64,000 bases of DNA from Seminavis robusta (GCA_903772945.1 CAICTM010000044.1:16548-80547); one strand, 5' to 3'; shown: positions 1 through 12,045, numbered from the stretch's first letter. Made by a program: numbers and translations. The notes: a model not told the origin generated them from the sequence alone.

Positions 1-3000
1 TTGCGGGACTGAGGCCGTGCCAGCAGTAGCCAAATGAGTGTTCGCGACCATAGTTGCAGTTTGCAGACCTTGACCGTGGGGTTGCTGAGCTTGTGCGTGC
101 GGCGTTTGATATTGCTGTGAGGCTGCACCAGGCTGGCTATTACTGATAGGATGGGCATGTTGCGGAACAGTAGGGTACTGATAATACCCATTCGATTGAG
201 GATTCCCGTGCAAAGGAATCCCCTGCTGGCTGTGCTGCCGCTGGTGACGACTGTGATCAGCGTGTTGGTCAACTTGTCCAGACTGTCCGTGAGTGGTCTG
301 TCCAGGGCGCCAGTATCCCTGTGCGTTCTGCGCCTGCTGGCCTGGTTGAAGCTGTTGGTGATTCTGGCTGTACAACCGTCCTTGGTTCACGCCAGGTGCA
401 CCATGACTGGCTTGCCCCGAAACTTGGTGGACTTGGTGTGTTGTCGGTTGAGATTGGCTAACATATTGATGCTGACCCTGAGCTGCGGGTTGAATGTACT
501 GATGTTGTTGCTGCTGGTGAGCTTGGGGAGCCTGTGTAGCATGCACACTGTTCTCAACTGGCTGCAGAGAATGAGGCGCGGCTGCTTGTGCAACAAATAG
601 CTGAGGAGCTGGTGCCGGAGAGGCATACAGCTGCTGTATTTGAGGAGCTGGCGCTGGCACTTGTGGAGCTGGTGCCGGTACTGGCGAGGCATACAGCTGC
701 TGTCCTTGAGGAGCTGGCGCTGGAACTGGCACTTGTGGAGCTGGTGCCGGTACTGGTGAGGCATACAGCTGCTGTCCTTGAGGATCCAGCGCTGGCACTG
801 GCGAGGCGTACAGCTGCTGGCCATGAGGATCCGGCGCCGGTGCTGGTGAAGCGTAAACCTGCTGGCCTTGCGGCGTCGGCACTGGTACTGCCGCAAAGTG
901 ATGTCCCGGATGATGCAACTGGTTTTGCTGTTGTACATGAGACGCCGGTTGAGGTAAGTGCTCAACATGATGCGACCCTGGTGCTTGGTACTGTTGCACC
1001 TGAGTTTGTTGCTGGGTCTGAGCCGCTGGCTGGGGAATTTGCTGAGCATATTGTTGCTGGACTTGACGTGGCACTGGCTGTGCGGTTTGATTGGCATACT
1101 GCTGTTGTGCGGTTTGAAATTGCTGTTGGACTTGAGGCGCGGTCTGTTGGTGATTGGCAATGTACTGCTCCTGTGACGAGTCGCGCAGATGTTGTGGATT
1201 TGAGGCCTGAGACCCAAAAGACTGCTGCGGCTGCATCTGTTGGGTGGGTGCTGCCACCGGCTGTGCTGGTGGCGGAGCCAATCCTCCAGTTGTCTCGCTA
1301 CCCGGATGGTAGTGTTGAGCTTGTTGCTGCTGGCTGGTACCTTTTTGTTGCGTTTTGGGAGGAGACGTACTTTGATGCTGCAAGTGGTTGGTCGGTGTAT
1401 GCTGCTTCTGGGAACCGTCGTTCCTTCCTTGACCATTGTATTGTTGCTGTTGGGGCGGAATGGGGCTAATGCCTGTTTGCCGCCCACCATCCAAGGACAG
1501 ATCAAACGTATCAGATCCATTCCGTTCGATGGGAGGTTTTTTCTCTACCGCAACAGTGTTTGGGATTTGCGTGCTACTAATGTTGCTGACTAGCGAAGTG
1601 CTTGAGTCTCGCTTCTTCAAAACATGAACCTGCTGGAGCACATCTTTGCCTCCTCCCGGCACCAGGTTCTTTCCGGAAGCAACCGATCTGGATAGTCCAC
1701 TAATGGCGCTGTGCATGCTAGAATCATCGTCCGGCCTTTGCTTTCCACTACTAGACAAGCGCGTTTTCAGCAATGCCGATTCTTGCGGAGTCAGATTGAA
1801 GAGATCCGCTGCCAAAGCATCGTTGTAATTGGCGTCGCCATACCAATTATCGTCCCACAGGTTGGCTCCAACAGACAAGAGTTGATCATCATCGATGGAT
1901 TCATCAGTGAGTTTTTGTTGTTGTTGAGATCCGGTGGTGGTACCACTACTACGACGCCTCAGGATGGTTGCAATTTGTCTCTTGCGCTCCGGAGACAGCA
2001 TGGCCACCTTGGCAGCTTTCAATTCTTCCAAGCTGGCGGCTGCCTTGACGACTGATGATTGTGCAGTAGCCGTCACGATTGTGACGGGAGGAGTCTTGAC
2101 CACGGCAACATTTGCTCGTTTGTGGATTGCTGCTATTGAATGATCGTGCGACACTGTACTGGCGTCTTCGTCACGTTTGCGTTTCTTTCGTTGGACATCT
2201 CCGTGTCTCTCGCAAATGAATTGAGCCAATACCATATGAAAGCCTTTGTCGCGTCCCCACGCCCTCGCCAAGTGTCGGAAACTCACTTCGGGAACTCCCG
2301 TCAAGACCAATATTTCCATCCAGACCAATTCACGCTCCCATCCTTCGAGCTGGGTTGCGGGGTTGTCAACGGGCAGGAGTCCTCTTGCTTTGCGTTCCTC
2401 ATTGCGATGCCAAGCGGGTGGTTTGCCTCCGTGGAAGCCTTCTGCTAGGTGATCCACCAAAGGCATTTTCCCTCGCGTGTGTTGAGGCACTCGTAAATTC
2501 GGAAAGAAATCTACAGAGGACGGCAGAACTCCATCGTAGACGGACGATCCTGTGGGTTCTGGAGGCGTTGTTGGATTGTTTTGTACAGCTGGGATGGGAG
2601 TTGTCTTTCGCTTGTGCTCTTTGAAATGGGATTTACACATTCCTGTTAAACATGAGAGTCATTGTGGATTGTTGTTGTTTGTGGGGTTTGTGGGGTTCGC
2701 AACGAAAGCATCGAACAGAGAAAGTGATTGGGAACATGACAACGAACGTGAGAAATCTACAACACCATCATCCTCTCAGCCTCCCGTACGGCAAGCAAGC
2801 ATATAAAGACCAACACACACAATGACCAATGAATAGATGGTGTGTGGCCAGTGAAGCAAGCGTCTGTACGTACCATCAAAATTTCCCTGAGCCTGTTTGG
2901 TGCACTTGTCTACCTTACACAGTCGAGGCTTGGCGCCATGGCGTTGGCACAGCCCTTGTGACTTGACAATCCGTTCACATCCGTCTATTCGACAGAACCG

Positions 3001-3171
3001 TCTCTTGTGCTTCACCCGGCCACCATGGCAGCCGAGCTTTTCGTCCGCAGCAGCAGCAGCAGTCTTTTTATCAGTCTTTTCCTTGGTGGTACTACTATCT
3101 ATCCGCCCTTTGGTTTGTGAAACCATGGTAGCTGACGGTGACGCTACGCGAGCTGCAACTTGCGGTGGCAT
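1..3171 (-). CDS. WRKY19-like zinc-finger, Gln-rich protein (3' partial)
   Basis: Two exons: 3171-2874 and 2642-1, joined by a 231-bp GT-AG intron (2643-2873). The frame is open from ATG 3171 to the window edge (980 codons), so the C-terminus is missing. Residues about 50-110 hold a Cys/His array (CRIDGCERIVKSQGLCQRH, then CKVDKC), and the intron falls inside it: splicing restores a GMCKSHFKEHKR segment that completes the motif. This matches the WRKY19-like zinc-finger domain common in stramenopile proteins. The next 400 residues are basic and mixed in composition (KRKR at the start of exon 2). The remainder is Gln/Pro/His-rich, with about five GQQLYASPVPAP-type repeats. Probably nuclear and possibly a transcriptional regulator; that role is inferred from the finger plus Q-rich composition. 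Other frames over 387-1520 are shadows. Confidence 0.85.
588..880 (-). repeat. Coding repeat, GQQLYASP-type units
   Basis: About five in-frame units of 14-25 residues within the Gln-rich protein, each with a GQQ-L/V-YASP core followed by a PVPAP-type linker. The DNA units differ in linker length, as expected for replication slippage inside a coding region. Confidence 0.75.
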
Positions 3172-3929
3172 TGTTGTCGATCGATCAAGCGAAGCGTGAA
3201 AAGAATCTTTGGACTGTTGAATTTGTATAATTGCGACCTCTATTTTTACTGCGGAGTGCCGGCAAACGATGCCTTTTAATGAAAAAGCAACGGGGGCCCA
3301 AAAAGGAGGCCTCGAGCCACCAAACGAACGGACGCAATGCTGTTCAGTCTTGTTGTTGTTGTTGCTTGTTGATGCCGGTAATAGAGGAAGGTGTTCCGAT
3401 AGATAGACAGACAGGGATGCAGCTGGGTCGAACAATGATGGACGGAATGGCAATGAGGACCTCTTCTTGTGCTGCGGAATAGGTTGAAGATTCCAATTCC
3501 AAATTCTTTCAAACCTTTTAGTAGTTGAGGTAATTAAATTTGACTATTGACAAATCATTACCACCACTACCTGCAGTGGCCATTGTCTTGATTTCGGACA
3601 GGGGCAGCTGTGGGTCGAGTGATGAGTCCCCTGAGGAGTTTTGGAAAAAAGGTGGTGGTTGGAGTTGCAGTGTTGTGTAGTTCCTTTTAGCCTTTCCATT
3701 CCGGTACATGTGCGGTACTTTGCTGGTACGGTGTCAGAGAAGAGGAGCACCAAACCAAACTATGCTTTGGGAGTTCTAGCTAGCATGCACCCAGAGGTAG
3801 CAATTGAGAGGTGTGGGATTAAGGCTGCAATAGATGTGCTTTGTTGAGATTCATCCTGTAGCTAGTGCGAAGCACAGAAGCACAGTACCGTACCTGCACT
3901 TCATGCATTAGCTATCATATCAAGGTCCT
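3172..3929. other. Intergenic spacer
   Basis: This is 5' flank of the zinc-finger gene on one side and 3' flank of the protease gene on the other. Only short, composition-driven ORFs occur here. There is a GTT-repeat stretch near 3352-3366, and no RNA gene or conserved coding segment that I can see. Confidence 0.6.
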
Positions 3930-6511
3930 TCATCTCATAAAATTGAAGGCACAGAGCAGCCCAATGCCATGAAGCCAAAATTTGTTCAAGGCCTGAATGG
4001 AGGAATCAGAGCTGCTTGTACTGCTGTCGGCGCCATTCTCATTGCTGTTTCCGTTGTCACTTGTGCTGGATTCTTCGCCAGGTGAAGAAGATCCATCTTC
4101 GCTTTCTTCTTCTTCCTCCGGTTCCTCTGCTGGAGTGGCACCCCGACCGTACACCACCAGCTTCCAATCCTTTAGTTGTGATTTCTGTGATGGAGGCATA
4201 CCACCACCGCACACGCAACAAGCCACATCGGGAGATAGCAAAGAGATGGGATTCACCAACGTGGCAATGTCAGGTTCAACGATCTGCCCATCGGCGCAAC
4301 TTGCAGATCTTCGAATCGATTCACAGGTAACGAACGCTCCATTGGGTGCACCAGGAGATGCGAGCAAGATGAATATGAAGGGTATATCCACACATGTATC
4401 ACGTATATTGCCAGGTCTATCATCTCGAAGGGACAGGGTCCAGTCCCCATCAGGTGATTCTCCCCAAGCACGAACTGTCATGAGCGTCCAATAAGTTCCA
4501 TCCACAAGGTGTGTGGTTTCAGGCCTCAAGCTCTCATGAAGAATCGATTCTGTACCTTGTGGCGAAGTAAGTACAATGTTCAAGTCACCGCGAGAAGGAT
4601 GATCCAGAGCCAACCAGGCCACTACCGACTCTACTTCGAATTCAGAGTCCGGTGGAGCTTTGACGGAAAGTGATGTCTCCACACTTTGTGCCTCATCGGT
4701 AGGCGGTATTGTTATGTTGAGTTCAGGTTCTGATTCGGCGGTCAAATATGACTCGGGTGCCCACAGATTCCATGTTTCTGCTGCATCGACAGCCTTCTTG
4801 GCGTCGATCAATCCAAATCCGTGTTTGTAACTATGATGGAAGCCAGCAGCATTGGTTGTCCACGAGTCATCATCAGGATCATTTTTATTCGATGTGGAGG
4901 CCAAAATCCCTTGGACATCTCGCCACGTCAACTCGCTAAGAGATGCACAAAATGCCAGATGTTAGCTGTGTGGTGCCATTCTGGTGGGCTTGACCACAAA
5001 ATTTCATCAACTTACCTGTTTACCTGTAGCATCAATGCAATGACTCCAGCAACGACAGGAGCACTAAAGGATGTCCCAGCCGAAATGTCATGGCATCCAC
5101 CTCCCACCTTTGCCACAATGTTGTTCGCCAAGTGACCTGAGTTACCACCCGGAGCAGTAATAAACAGACCGGCGCCCATGGAACTGTAGGGTGCATGCAT
5201 GCCTAACTTGTCGACGGCTCCTACACTGATGGTGTACCGAGTTCCTACCCATTTTTGTCCATCGGTGGAATCACCATTCATGCGTTCATTGCCAGCACTC
5301 ATGACGAAGATGAGACCCTTTCCGCCCCGTCCCTGCTGCACTCCAATTTCGAGTGCCGCCCTTTCTTCTGGAATCAGAATGGAATCGTAGAAACATTCCG
5401 CATACAGCGGCAAGTAATCGTTGCAGGCTTCCACGTCATATTCAAAGCGTGTGCGGCAATAGGAGGATATAGACAATCGGCATTCGGGTGCCAACTGGGC
5501 GTAGTTGTCGCCTGCAGCCGCCAGTGACTCTCCACACACGTTGCACGGTGATGTGGAAAATTCATTGGAGAAGGGACACGTGGATTGTAAATTTCGTTTC
5601 TCATTGTCGTCTGGTTGTAGTCGTCTTACAAGTTGTTTTGCGACGCAAGCGTTTAAAGACCACGAGTTGACCGAAACGTCCGTGAAATTCAAATGGATAA
5701 TGAGGGTGGTGGCGTAAAGCAAGGGATTTCCAACTTTGGGCATGCGACACGCACTCAGTATCGAAGCTGGACTAATTCCCACGGCGCACTGATCATTATT
5801 GGCGCCCCCCAAAGCCAAGGAAGCCACGGCGGTACCATGTTCTCGAATGCTCTCCACGGGCAATTCTCCTGGGGCTGGTGGCAAGTAATCTTCACAGGAA
5901 TGTTCTTCGTCAAAACGATTGTCAAACTCAGCATGTGTTGCGTCCACACCACCAACATCATTGACACGAATACGGACCCCTTCTCCCAAAATTCCGGCCT
6001 CCCACACGGGCTGAACATTGATCATGTTGTAGAGCCACTCCATGGAATCAAATAGGGGGTCTGAAAATATGTTATCTTTTGTTGTCGCTGTCGCGTTGCT
6101 GCTCTCGCTGATACCACTGCAAGGGGTTGTAGTCCAATCTTCTGCCGAGACACAAGACGGTTGCAAATTGGATCCCACCTCAGATTCATCTTGCAATCTT
6201 GTCCAGGTTTCTTGGGTGATGATCCGAGAAGAGCAAATAGCATCTCCAGGACACCAGAAACATCCAGCTTTGACGCAATCATCACATTGAAAATTAAACC
6301 TCCTGCAAGGATCACAGTCGAGACAGTCCAAACACCATCCTTCTTGTCTTGTGGGTTCGCAGATGTTGTCTAGCTGCCATGATTGAGGAGAGCAGCCAGA
6401 ACCAGAGACTTCAAGGATATTGCATTGGTAGTTGAATGGATTAGTGTCGTCTTCCTGGGACAGGGTAGAAACACAAAGCAAGCCGAGAAGCAACAACCGT
6501 AACGTTGTCAT
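3930..6511 (-). CDS. Secreted subtilisin/kexin-type serine protease (S8) with P-domain
   Basis: Exons 6511-5016 and 4935-3930; 80-bp intron 4936-5015. Splicing gives LMLQVNSELTWRDVQGIL, which matches the kexin-family segment after the catalytic Ser. I chose ATG 6511 over the upstream in-frame ATG 6568 because it begins with a signal peptide (MTTLRLLLLGLLCVS). After a Cys-rich N-terminal region come the S8 triad motifs: Asp in VNDVGGVDATH, His in EHGTAVASLALGG and Ser in GTSFSAPVVAG. A C-terminal beta-rich region (HPSRGDLNIVLTSPQGT, DGDWTLSLRD) is the proprotein-convertase P-domain. An acidic Ser/Asn-rich tail and a short hydrophobic C-terminus follow, so a GPI or membrane anchor is possible. 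Family knowledge: such enzymes cleave proproteins in the secretory route. A large Cys-rich insert lies between the His and Ser motifs. Confidence 0.9.
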
Positions 6512-7181
6512 GGTGATCTTCTTGCTTGGAAGAAGATCAGCAGAAAAATGAGCCCGGCATGATGCCATACTAGTAGATCCAACTTCCCGATGATGCCTGG
6601 GCGGGTCATTGGCACTTGGTTGATGGTTGATGGCCTCAATACCGGTAAGGGTTCAGGGTACAGTCGCTACGCTACGAGTTCCACGCTACTGTTCAGCGCC
6701 ACATGCACTGTTTTACATGCAGCCAGTACTGGTATCGGTAGTGCTTTAGCTTCTCTGTATGCAACGAAAGCCCTTACCGGTACCAGTTTTAGACAACAAC
6801 AAGCTAGAAAGGCACAATAGAAAGTTTGGTCTCGTGGTTATTATTGTACATCTAGGGCTGGACTCTATTCTCACACCACTAGCTGGTCTTACAGAAAAAG
6901 CCCCATGAAGTAAACTGTCTTTGATGAGCTTGGGTGCCTTTAGGGTAACAGTTGGAAGACTCGAGGTCAAAGGACTATTTCGAACAAACTAAAGTTCACG
7001 CTCTCCTCAAAATGGAGCTCTGTACCTCCCGTGTCGATACAGGTGGACTACACGGTTCCAAGCAAGGCATTCAGCAAAAGTGTTCCAAATCATCCGATCC
7101 TTATTTGCTACACAGCCTACCAACATGAGAAGCTAGGCTATATAGTGGAATAGGATCCATCCCAATTTACATTTTCAACTA
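6512..7181. other. Intergenic spacer
   Basis: 5' flank of the kexin-like gene and 3' flank of bS6m. It contains TACCGGTA-type palindromes (near 6639 and 6777). No gene is supported. Confidence 0.55.
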
Positions 7182-7711
7182 TCACTTTTTCTCTGCTGCT
7201 TTGTTGGCTCGGGCTTCTTCCATGGCTCGTTTTCTCTCTGCCTTCTCCTTCTTGAGGAGTTGCTGAATGTAGGGGTTACGATCCTGTCTCGTAGTGTTCA
7301 TATAGTCGAGTGGAGATCGTGCCTTGAGATTGGTGAATCGGAGTACATCGGGTTCCATTCTAAGAATATTTTCTGCTTGTTGCATGGCAAAAGGATTGCT
7401 GTCATAATAGACGGAAAAGAATCGTCCCTGACGCCAATATCTTTGACCAAAGGCATCGGTATTCCTGGCCTTGAAACGTTCGGGCAAATCACGAATCCCA
7501 TGATTTCGAATAGACCGGACAACGCCTCCTTCTTTGACAATCTCCAAGGAGAATCGTTTGGCAATGTTGCTCAAACTGTCAAACACTAAACCAACCGAGA
7601 CCAACCAAACAGTGAGAAATCTTGCGGGCAGATAGGAAGCAAAACTGAAGGCGAAATCAACAACTTACAAACTTTATCCTTTGCCGTTATTACGCATTCA
7701 TAGAACACCAT
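7182..7711 (-). CDS. Mitochondrial ribosomal protein bS6m
   Basis: Exons 7711-7669 and 7585-7182; 83-bp intron 7586-7668. The 148-residue product starts MVFYECVITAKDKV and continues LFDSLSNIAKRFSLEIVKEGG. This is the S6 fold opening (short beta strand, then helix), followed by GVVRSIRNHGIRDLPERF and RYWRQGRFFSVYYDSNP, both typical of mitochondrial S6 proteins. The tail is basic and Lys/Glu/Ala-rich. Exon 1 codes for just 14 residues plus one base, so a start taken inside the intron-proximal frame (7604) would miss the true N-terminus. S6 binds S18 in the small subunit. The gene is divergent from the metalloprotease gene at 8072. Confidence 0.93.
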
Positions 7712-8071
7712 CTTGACTGTTGACCTGGTTGTTCAAAAGGTTTCGATATCACCGATGGAGACTTTGGACGGTTGTCGCCTTGGCTTTGGCATCGCTGTTG
7801 CTTTGGGTTTTGGGGTTTGAGGACAGCAAACAGTGAAATAACCTTCGGTGAGCATTTAAGGTTGATCGATTTTTCAGGTCGAAGGCCAGACATAACACAC
7901 GACTCAGTGTCTCAAAGCCAAACCGTTTCTTTTCGTCATTTTTTGGTCGAAAGCCACAATCACTTCAAGTCAGTTGTTACAATAGCTTCTTCTCAGACGC
8001 TTCCTTCGTTCATCATTCGACACTCATCCATCCTTTTTCTTTCTCAAGCATCTCCTGTCAATTGATTAAAC
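7712..8071. promoter_or_regulatory. Divergent promoter region, 360 bp
   Basis: This spacer separates the start codons of bS6m (minus) and the metalloprotease (plus), so it must carry both 5' UTRs and core promoters. No clear TATA box is visible. Assignment rests on gene orientation only. Confidence 0.5.
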
Positions 8072-9695
8072 ATGTTGCGCGGATCAGTGAAACATATTGG
8101 AAGTTTGTTCGTTGCCGTCGCAGCGCTCTTGCTTCCTGTCTCAAACGAAGCCGCCGTTAACGCCTCCGTCGATGAGTCTGGCAACCTTCGTGGAAGCCGC
8201 GACTTGCGGATTGACATCCCTTTCTTGCAGAAAGTTAAGGAGAACAACAATTTAGAAGACGACTTTGCCATTGTCCTCCAAGAATGCACCGGCAGCACGC
8301 TTCAGGTGGACTCGGAAACGATCTCTATTGCTCGAAAGGACCTGGCCGTTGTCAACGGAATCTTCACGGAAGGAGCCGAGTTCTTTCTGAATGGTCACAA
8401 GCAGTACTCTCTTCCATTCCATTCAGTCTACAAGAGCCTCGAAGATCCTACGGTTATCATTGTCAAGGGAAGCAAAGGACGTCTTCAAAGTGCCACGAAA
8501 ATCGACCCTGTCACTGGAGAAACGATTTCGGTCGTTCCCATCGAAGCTGGCTCCGAAGTATTCATTACGGTTCACGAGAACGATATCGACCAATTGAAGA
8601 TGAACCAGTTCAAATATGGTGATGGAGACCTCTTTCCTCCCGGCGAACAGCGATCTTTGCAGACAACGAACAAGACTGATCGTCGTGCGTTGATGTCGAC
8701 TTGCGAGTCCTACCAAGTTATCGAGCTCGCCGTTGCTTACGATCATACCTTTTGTCAATTCCACGGTTCTGCTGTGGACGCCAACGCAGCCGTCCAGTCG
8801 ATCGTTTCACAAGCAAGCATGAAATTCGAACAGATTTGTATGAGAGTGATGGTTTCCCATGTGGACGGCTACTGGTAAGTCCTCGCCTTTGCGACGGCTC
8901 GGGAGACCTCAATCGTCACCTCACTCCCTGTTTTGTGAAACATCAAGCAATGAAGACACTGATCCATTCGTTGAGGTGATCAATGGAGCTTCTCAAGTTT
9001 GCGGCAACGACTTCGACACGCTGCTCTTTCGATTCCGCACATATTGGCGATCAACCGGGAAGCATCAAACTATCTCTGCCGACACAGTGCACCTGTTTCA
9101 TGGAGTCAACTTCCCCGAAAACACTGTTGGATGTGCATGGAACCAGGCTATCTGTGGATCTTATGCATACGGCGTGAATCAAGTGACTTATACGACGGTC
9201 CAATCCAAGTGGTCAACGCTCATTGCCCATGAGATTGGACACAATGTTGGAGCTGGCCATTCTTCATCGTCATCATCCATTATGTTTCCAACAATTTGCA
9301 ACAGTTGCTTGACATTTGACGGCACGTCGGCGAACGCGATCCTCTCGCACATTTCAACCAAAACGTGCTTGGAAACCGTCATTGATTCCCCCAGCACTTC
9401 AGGTGCTGTCCCCAGCTCCAGTCCAAGCGGATCGCCGAGCATCAGCCCAAGTTTGTTCCCAAGCTCATCTCCGAGCGAACTAACTGCCAGTCCCGTCACC
9501 GTCACCGAAAGCCCAACGGAGTCTCCAAGTTCGCTCCCAACTTTGTTTCCGAGCCCTGAACCAAGCCAGGAACCAAGTCCAAAGCAGATTTTCGAGCCCG
9601 CGGAGGAGAAATGTGCGGCGGCATACTGGCATCGCTGCCATCACACCCCGTGTTGCTCGGGGTTGAAATGCTACTTTGGTATCATCTGTGCATGA
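8072..9695 (+). CDS. Secreted metzincin (reprolysin-like) metalloprotease with cystine-knot-like tail
   Basis: Exons 8072-8874 and 8948-9695; 73-bp intron 8875-8947; 516 residues. Signal peptide at the N-terminus (hydrophobic 10-24), then a prodomain-like region ending near the RRALMSTCESY segment. Catalytic zinc site HEIGHNVGAGH at about residue 365 fits HExxHxxGxxH, and an SIMFPTI Met-turn follows about 15 residues later: hallmarks of metzincins. The Cys spacing and the CNSC segment suggest the M12B (ADAM-like) branch. A Ser-Pro-Ser linker (about 60 residues) leads to a C-terminal segment with six Cys in the order C-x7-C-x4-CC-x4-C-x5-C, resembling an inhibitor cystine knot. Probably an extracellular protease; substrate unknown. 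Confidence 0.9.
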
Positions 9696-10115
9696 GTGAT
9701 TGAAGATTCCAAGCGATGTGCGGATCCTCTTGTGTCCGCGTTCGTTCCTTCAAACCAGTCTAAAGGCAGCTGGATCTTGCCTGTATCATTGACTCAGTCA
9801 ACGTGGATATTTCTTGCAGTAACTTAACTAGCACAACACGTAAACCATACGATTTTAGCGTTAGTGACTGGTATCTCTCACTGCTGGATTGCAAAAGGTA
9901 CCGGTACCTTTTGGTAGTGCCGGTAGCTGCAATCACAACACTTCCACTCCTCCCTCTTAGCAGCAGACACACCTGCTGGTACGGTACCGGTACATGTAAT
10001 GTACACGTACGTTGATTGTAGATGGTTTGATACCGGTACATATACCGGTACAGGGGATCCTATCCTCTGACGCCAAACTTCCTCTTCGGTACCGGTAGAA
10101 GTATTATTGTTGTAG
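9696..10115. other. Intergenic 3'-3' spacer with ACCGGTA palindromes
   Basis: The convergent ends of two genes flank this stretch. It carries repeated GGTACCGGTACC-like palindromes (about 9896-9908, 9981-9992, 10030-10052 and 10089-10096). No coding sequence is supported. Confidence 0.55.
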
Positions 10116-11107
10116 CTATCGCATTTTTGAAGACGGAGCTGCCACAGCAGTGAAGGACTTGGCAACTGCCTGAAACACTGGTTCCTGTTTTCTATACCGT
10201 ATCGACGTGGTCCCTGTGATGAGGAGGACAATTGCGCTTCCCACGGAGGAATACTTGATGAGAGTTTGCCTCTCGCTCTCCCTCATTCCAGGAGTGAAGG
10301 TCGTGAAAGAGACAGCAAAGACAGCAGCGTCATCCGTTCCTTTGACTTTGATGTCGATTGGCTGGCCATACGCCGAGAACTGAATAAATTGTGGCGTGTA
10401 AATCCGAGAGATCCATTGCCATTAGTCGGAATTCCATTGGCGATCACCAGAAGCATGCTATTCTTTGCCAAAATCACAGCCGTGAAGGACCGACGATGCA
10501 TCTACGAGGCTATCAGAGAACTCACCTTTCCCTGTTGATTAAAGACGGACGTCATGAGAAGTTTCTTCATGGACTGTTTTGTGAGAGGATTCTCTTTGGG
10601 AACATTTTCCGTGACGACTTGTACAAAGGCGGACTCTGCTTGTTGCAAATCTCTGGCTTCCAAGCCTCCTGTGGTGGGCAATAATGGCCAGGGTGTTTGA
10701 AAGGTCACCAGAACGGGTTGATTTTGAATGTTCAATTCGGCCGAAACAATACCAGCCGCATTCTGCACCGGTGCCGAAAGATCCGAGAAGAGTACCACAC
10801 CCGTCTCTGGTTTGGTTTTCCCCAATCCGCCAACCCCTCCATCAAAAGCATGGGCAGGGCTCGATGCCAGCAGCAAGGCAATTGTGGACTGAAGAAACTG
10901 AGATCTGGTAGTACTGGGATCTGATGATGCATATGTCTCGTCACTTCCGGTAGCAGCGTGGCACGTCGAGCGTGATTGATGCAGTGGAGGCGAGTATCCA
11001 GGGCTGATTGTCGAAAGTGACGGGTAGAATGCAAAGATTCCATTATCATAGAAACATGCCAACACAAATACCCCCAGCAACAGTGAGTTCTCCGCTGTTT
11101 TCAGCAT
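10116..11107 (-). CDS. Plastid-targeted thylakoid-lumen protein, PsbP-like
   Basis: Exons 11107-10526 and 10379-10116; 145-bp intron 10380-10525; 281 residues. Start ATG 11107 is preferred over 11155 because it opens a signal peptide (LLLGVFVLACF) ending in GIFAF, an AF-type motif like that at diatom plastid-import cleavage sites. About 60 residues later a second hydrophobic stretch ends SSPAHA, a thylakoid-lumen cleavage site. The mature part has TFQTPWPLLPTTGGLEARD and, after the splice, FSAYGQPIDIKVKG and FTPGMRESERQTLIKYSSVG, with an alpha/beta pattern like PsbP-related lumenal proteins. The family call is tentative; the targeting architecture is clear. Confidence 0.75.
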
Positions 11108-11361
11108 CTTGGCCTGTCTTACTTCTCTTGCTCTTATTACACTAATACCGAGCAATGGGATCGTTCCTGCCTCGCAATCTGGCCCTAGCTAGCAAATGGC
11201 CAGGGCAGTTGAGGGCCAAAACAAAAAACAAATCGAAAAGATATCTGGATCCATCTCACCGCAATCCGTGACAGGACTCAGTCTCGACGTCTCGAAGCCC
11301 CTGAAGGGGGGCATGACTACAGGTACCCCCCTTGCCTACCGGTATTTCGTCTACCTGGTAA

Positions 11362-11607
11362 GGTACCCGTAAAAGTGATTAGTTGAAGGGGCTCCAGAGG
11401 GGAGAAGGAGGAGGGTTAAGCTAGTCTGGGCAAGAGCATCTAGTTGCACATGTTTTGAGTTGTGGTACCCGTAAAAGTGATTAGTTGAAGGGGCTCCAGA
11501 GGGGAGAAGGAGGAGGGTTAAGCTAGTCTGGGCAAGAGCATCTAGTTGCACATGTTTTGAGTTGTGGTACCCGTAAAAGTCACCAGTCAAATGCACTCCA
11601 GAGGGGA
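11362..11607 (+). repeat. 102-bp tandem repeat, 2.4 copies
   Basis: Units begin at 11362, 11464 and 11566, each opening with GGTACCCGTAAAAGT. The first two are essentially identical over 102 bp; the third diverges after about 20 bp and stops near 11607. It lies in the shared 5' flanks of the PsbP-like and BTB genes. Confidence 0.9.
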
Positions 11608-12045
11608 TTATGTACAAGTACATGTAGGTACGGTACGTACCCTTTCGAATTATCTTAAAAGCAAGGTGGCAAGCATATTGCGTTATCTTAACAAGAGGTG
11701 TGCTGCGATTCGTCATTCGCGCGTCAGTTGTTCGCGCGCGGTGCTCGCGACTGACGTCAGTCGCGCGATGTGCGCACTTCTACGGCACAGCCTACTGCAC
11801 GCTACGTATGTACCGTGCTGTAGCCGTGCGTTAGTCGTGTAGGATTTGTACCGCACGCTACAGAGGTAGTATAGTACTGTATTTTCTATAGTAAACATGA
11901 CTAATCGGTCCTCTGTCTTCGTGGTAGTAGTTGTGAGAAAAGGTGAAGAATTGATGGGGGGTAGTGGAACTGTCGGGGGTCAGCTGCATTATTATTGCAC
12001 GAACGGTCGCATTGCCATCACAACGTCAAAACTTCACCGACCAAA
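11608..12045. other. Intergenic, 5' flank of the BTB gene
   Basis: GC-rich alternating CGCG motifs (11718-11768) and scattered palindromes occur, but no gene is seen. The promoter of the BTB gene should lie here. Confidence 0.4.

Noticed and set aside
387-1520. 377-residue minus ORF and a 293-residue plus ORF (588-1469) over the Gln-rich gene
   Set aside because: Both are shadow frames of the Gln-rich coding sequence. The frame continuous with the zinc-finger exon gives coherent GQQ/YASP repeats.
7298-7589. ORFs on both strands inside bS6m
   Set aside because: Shadow frames of a well-supported ribosomal protein gene.
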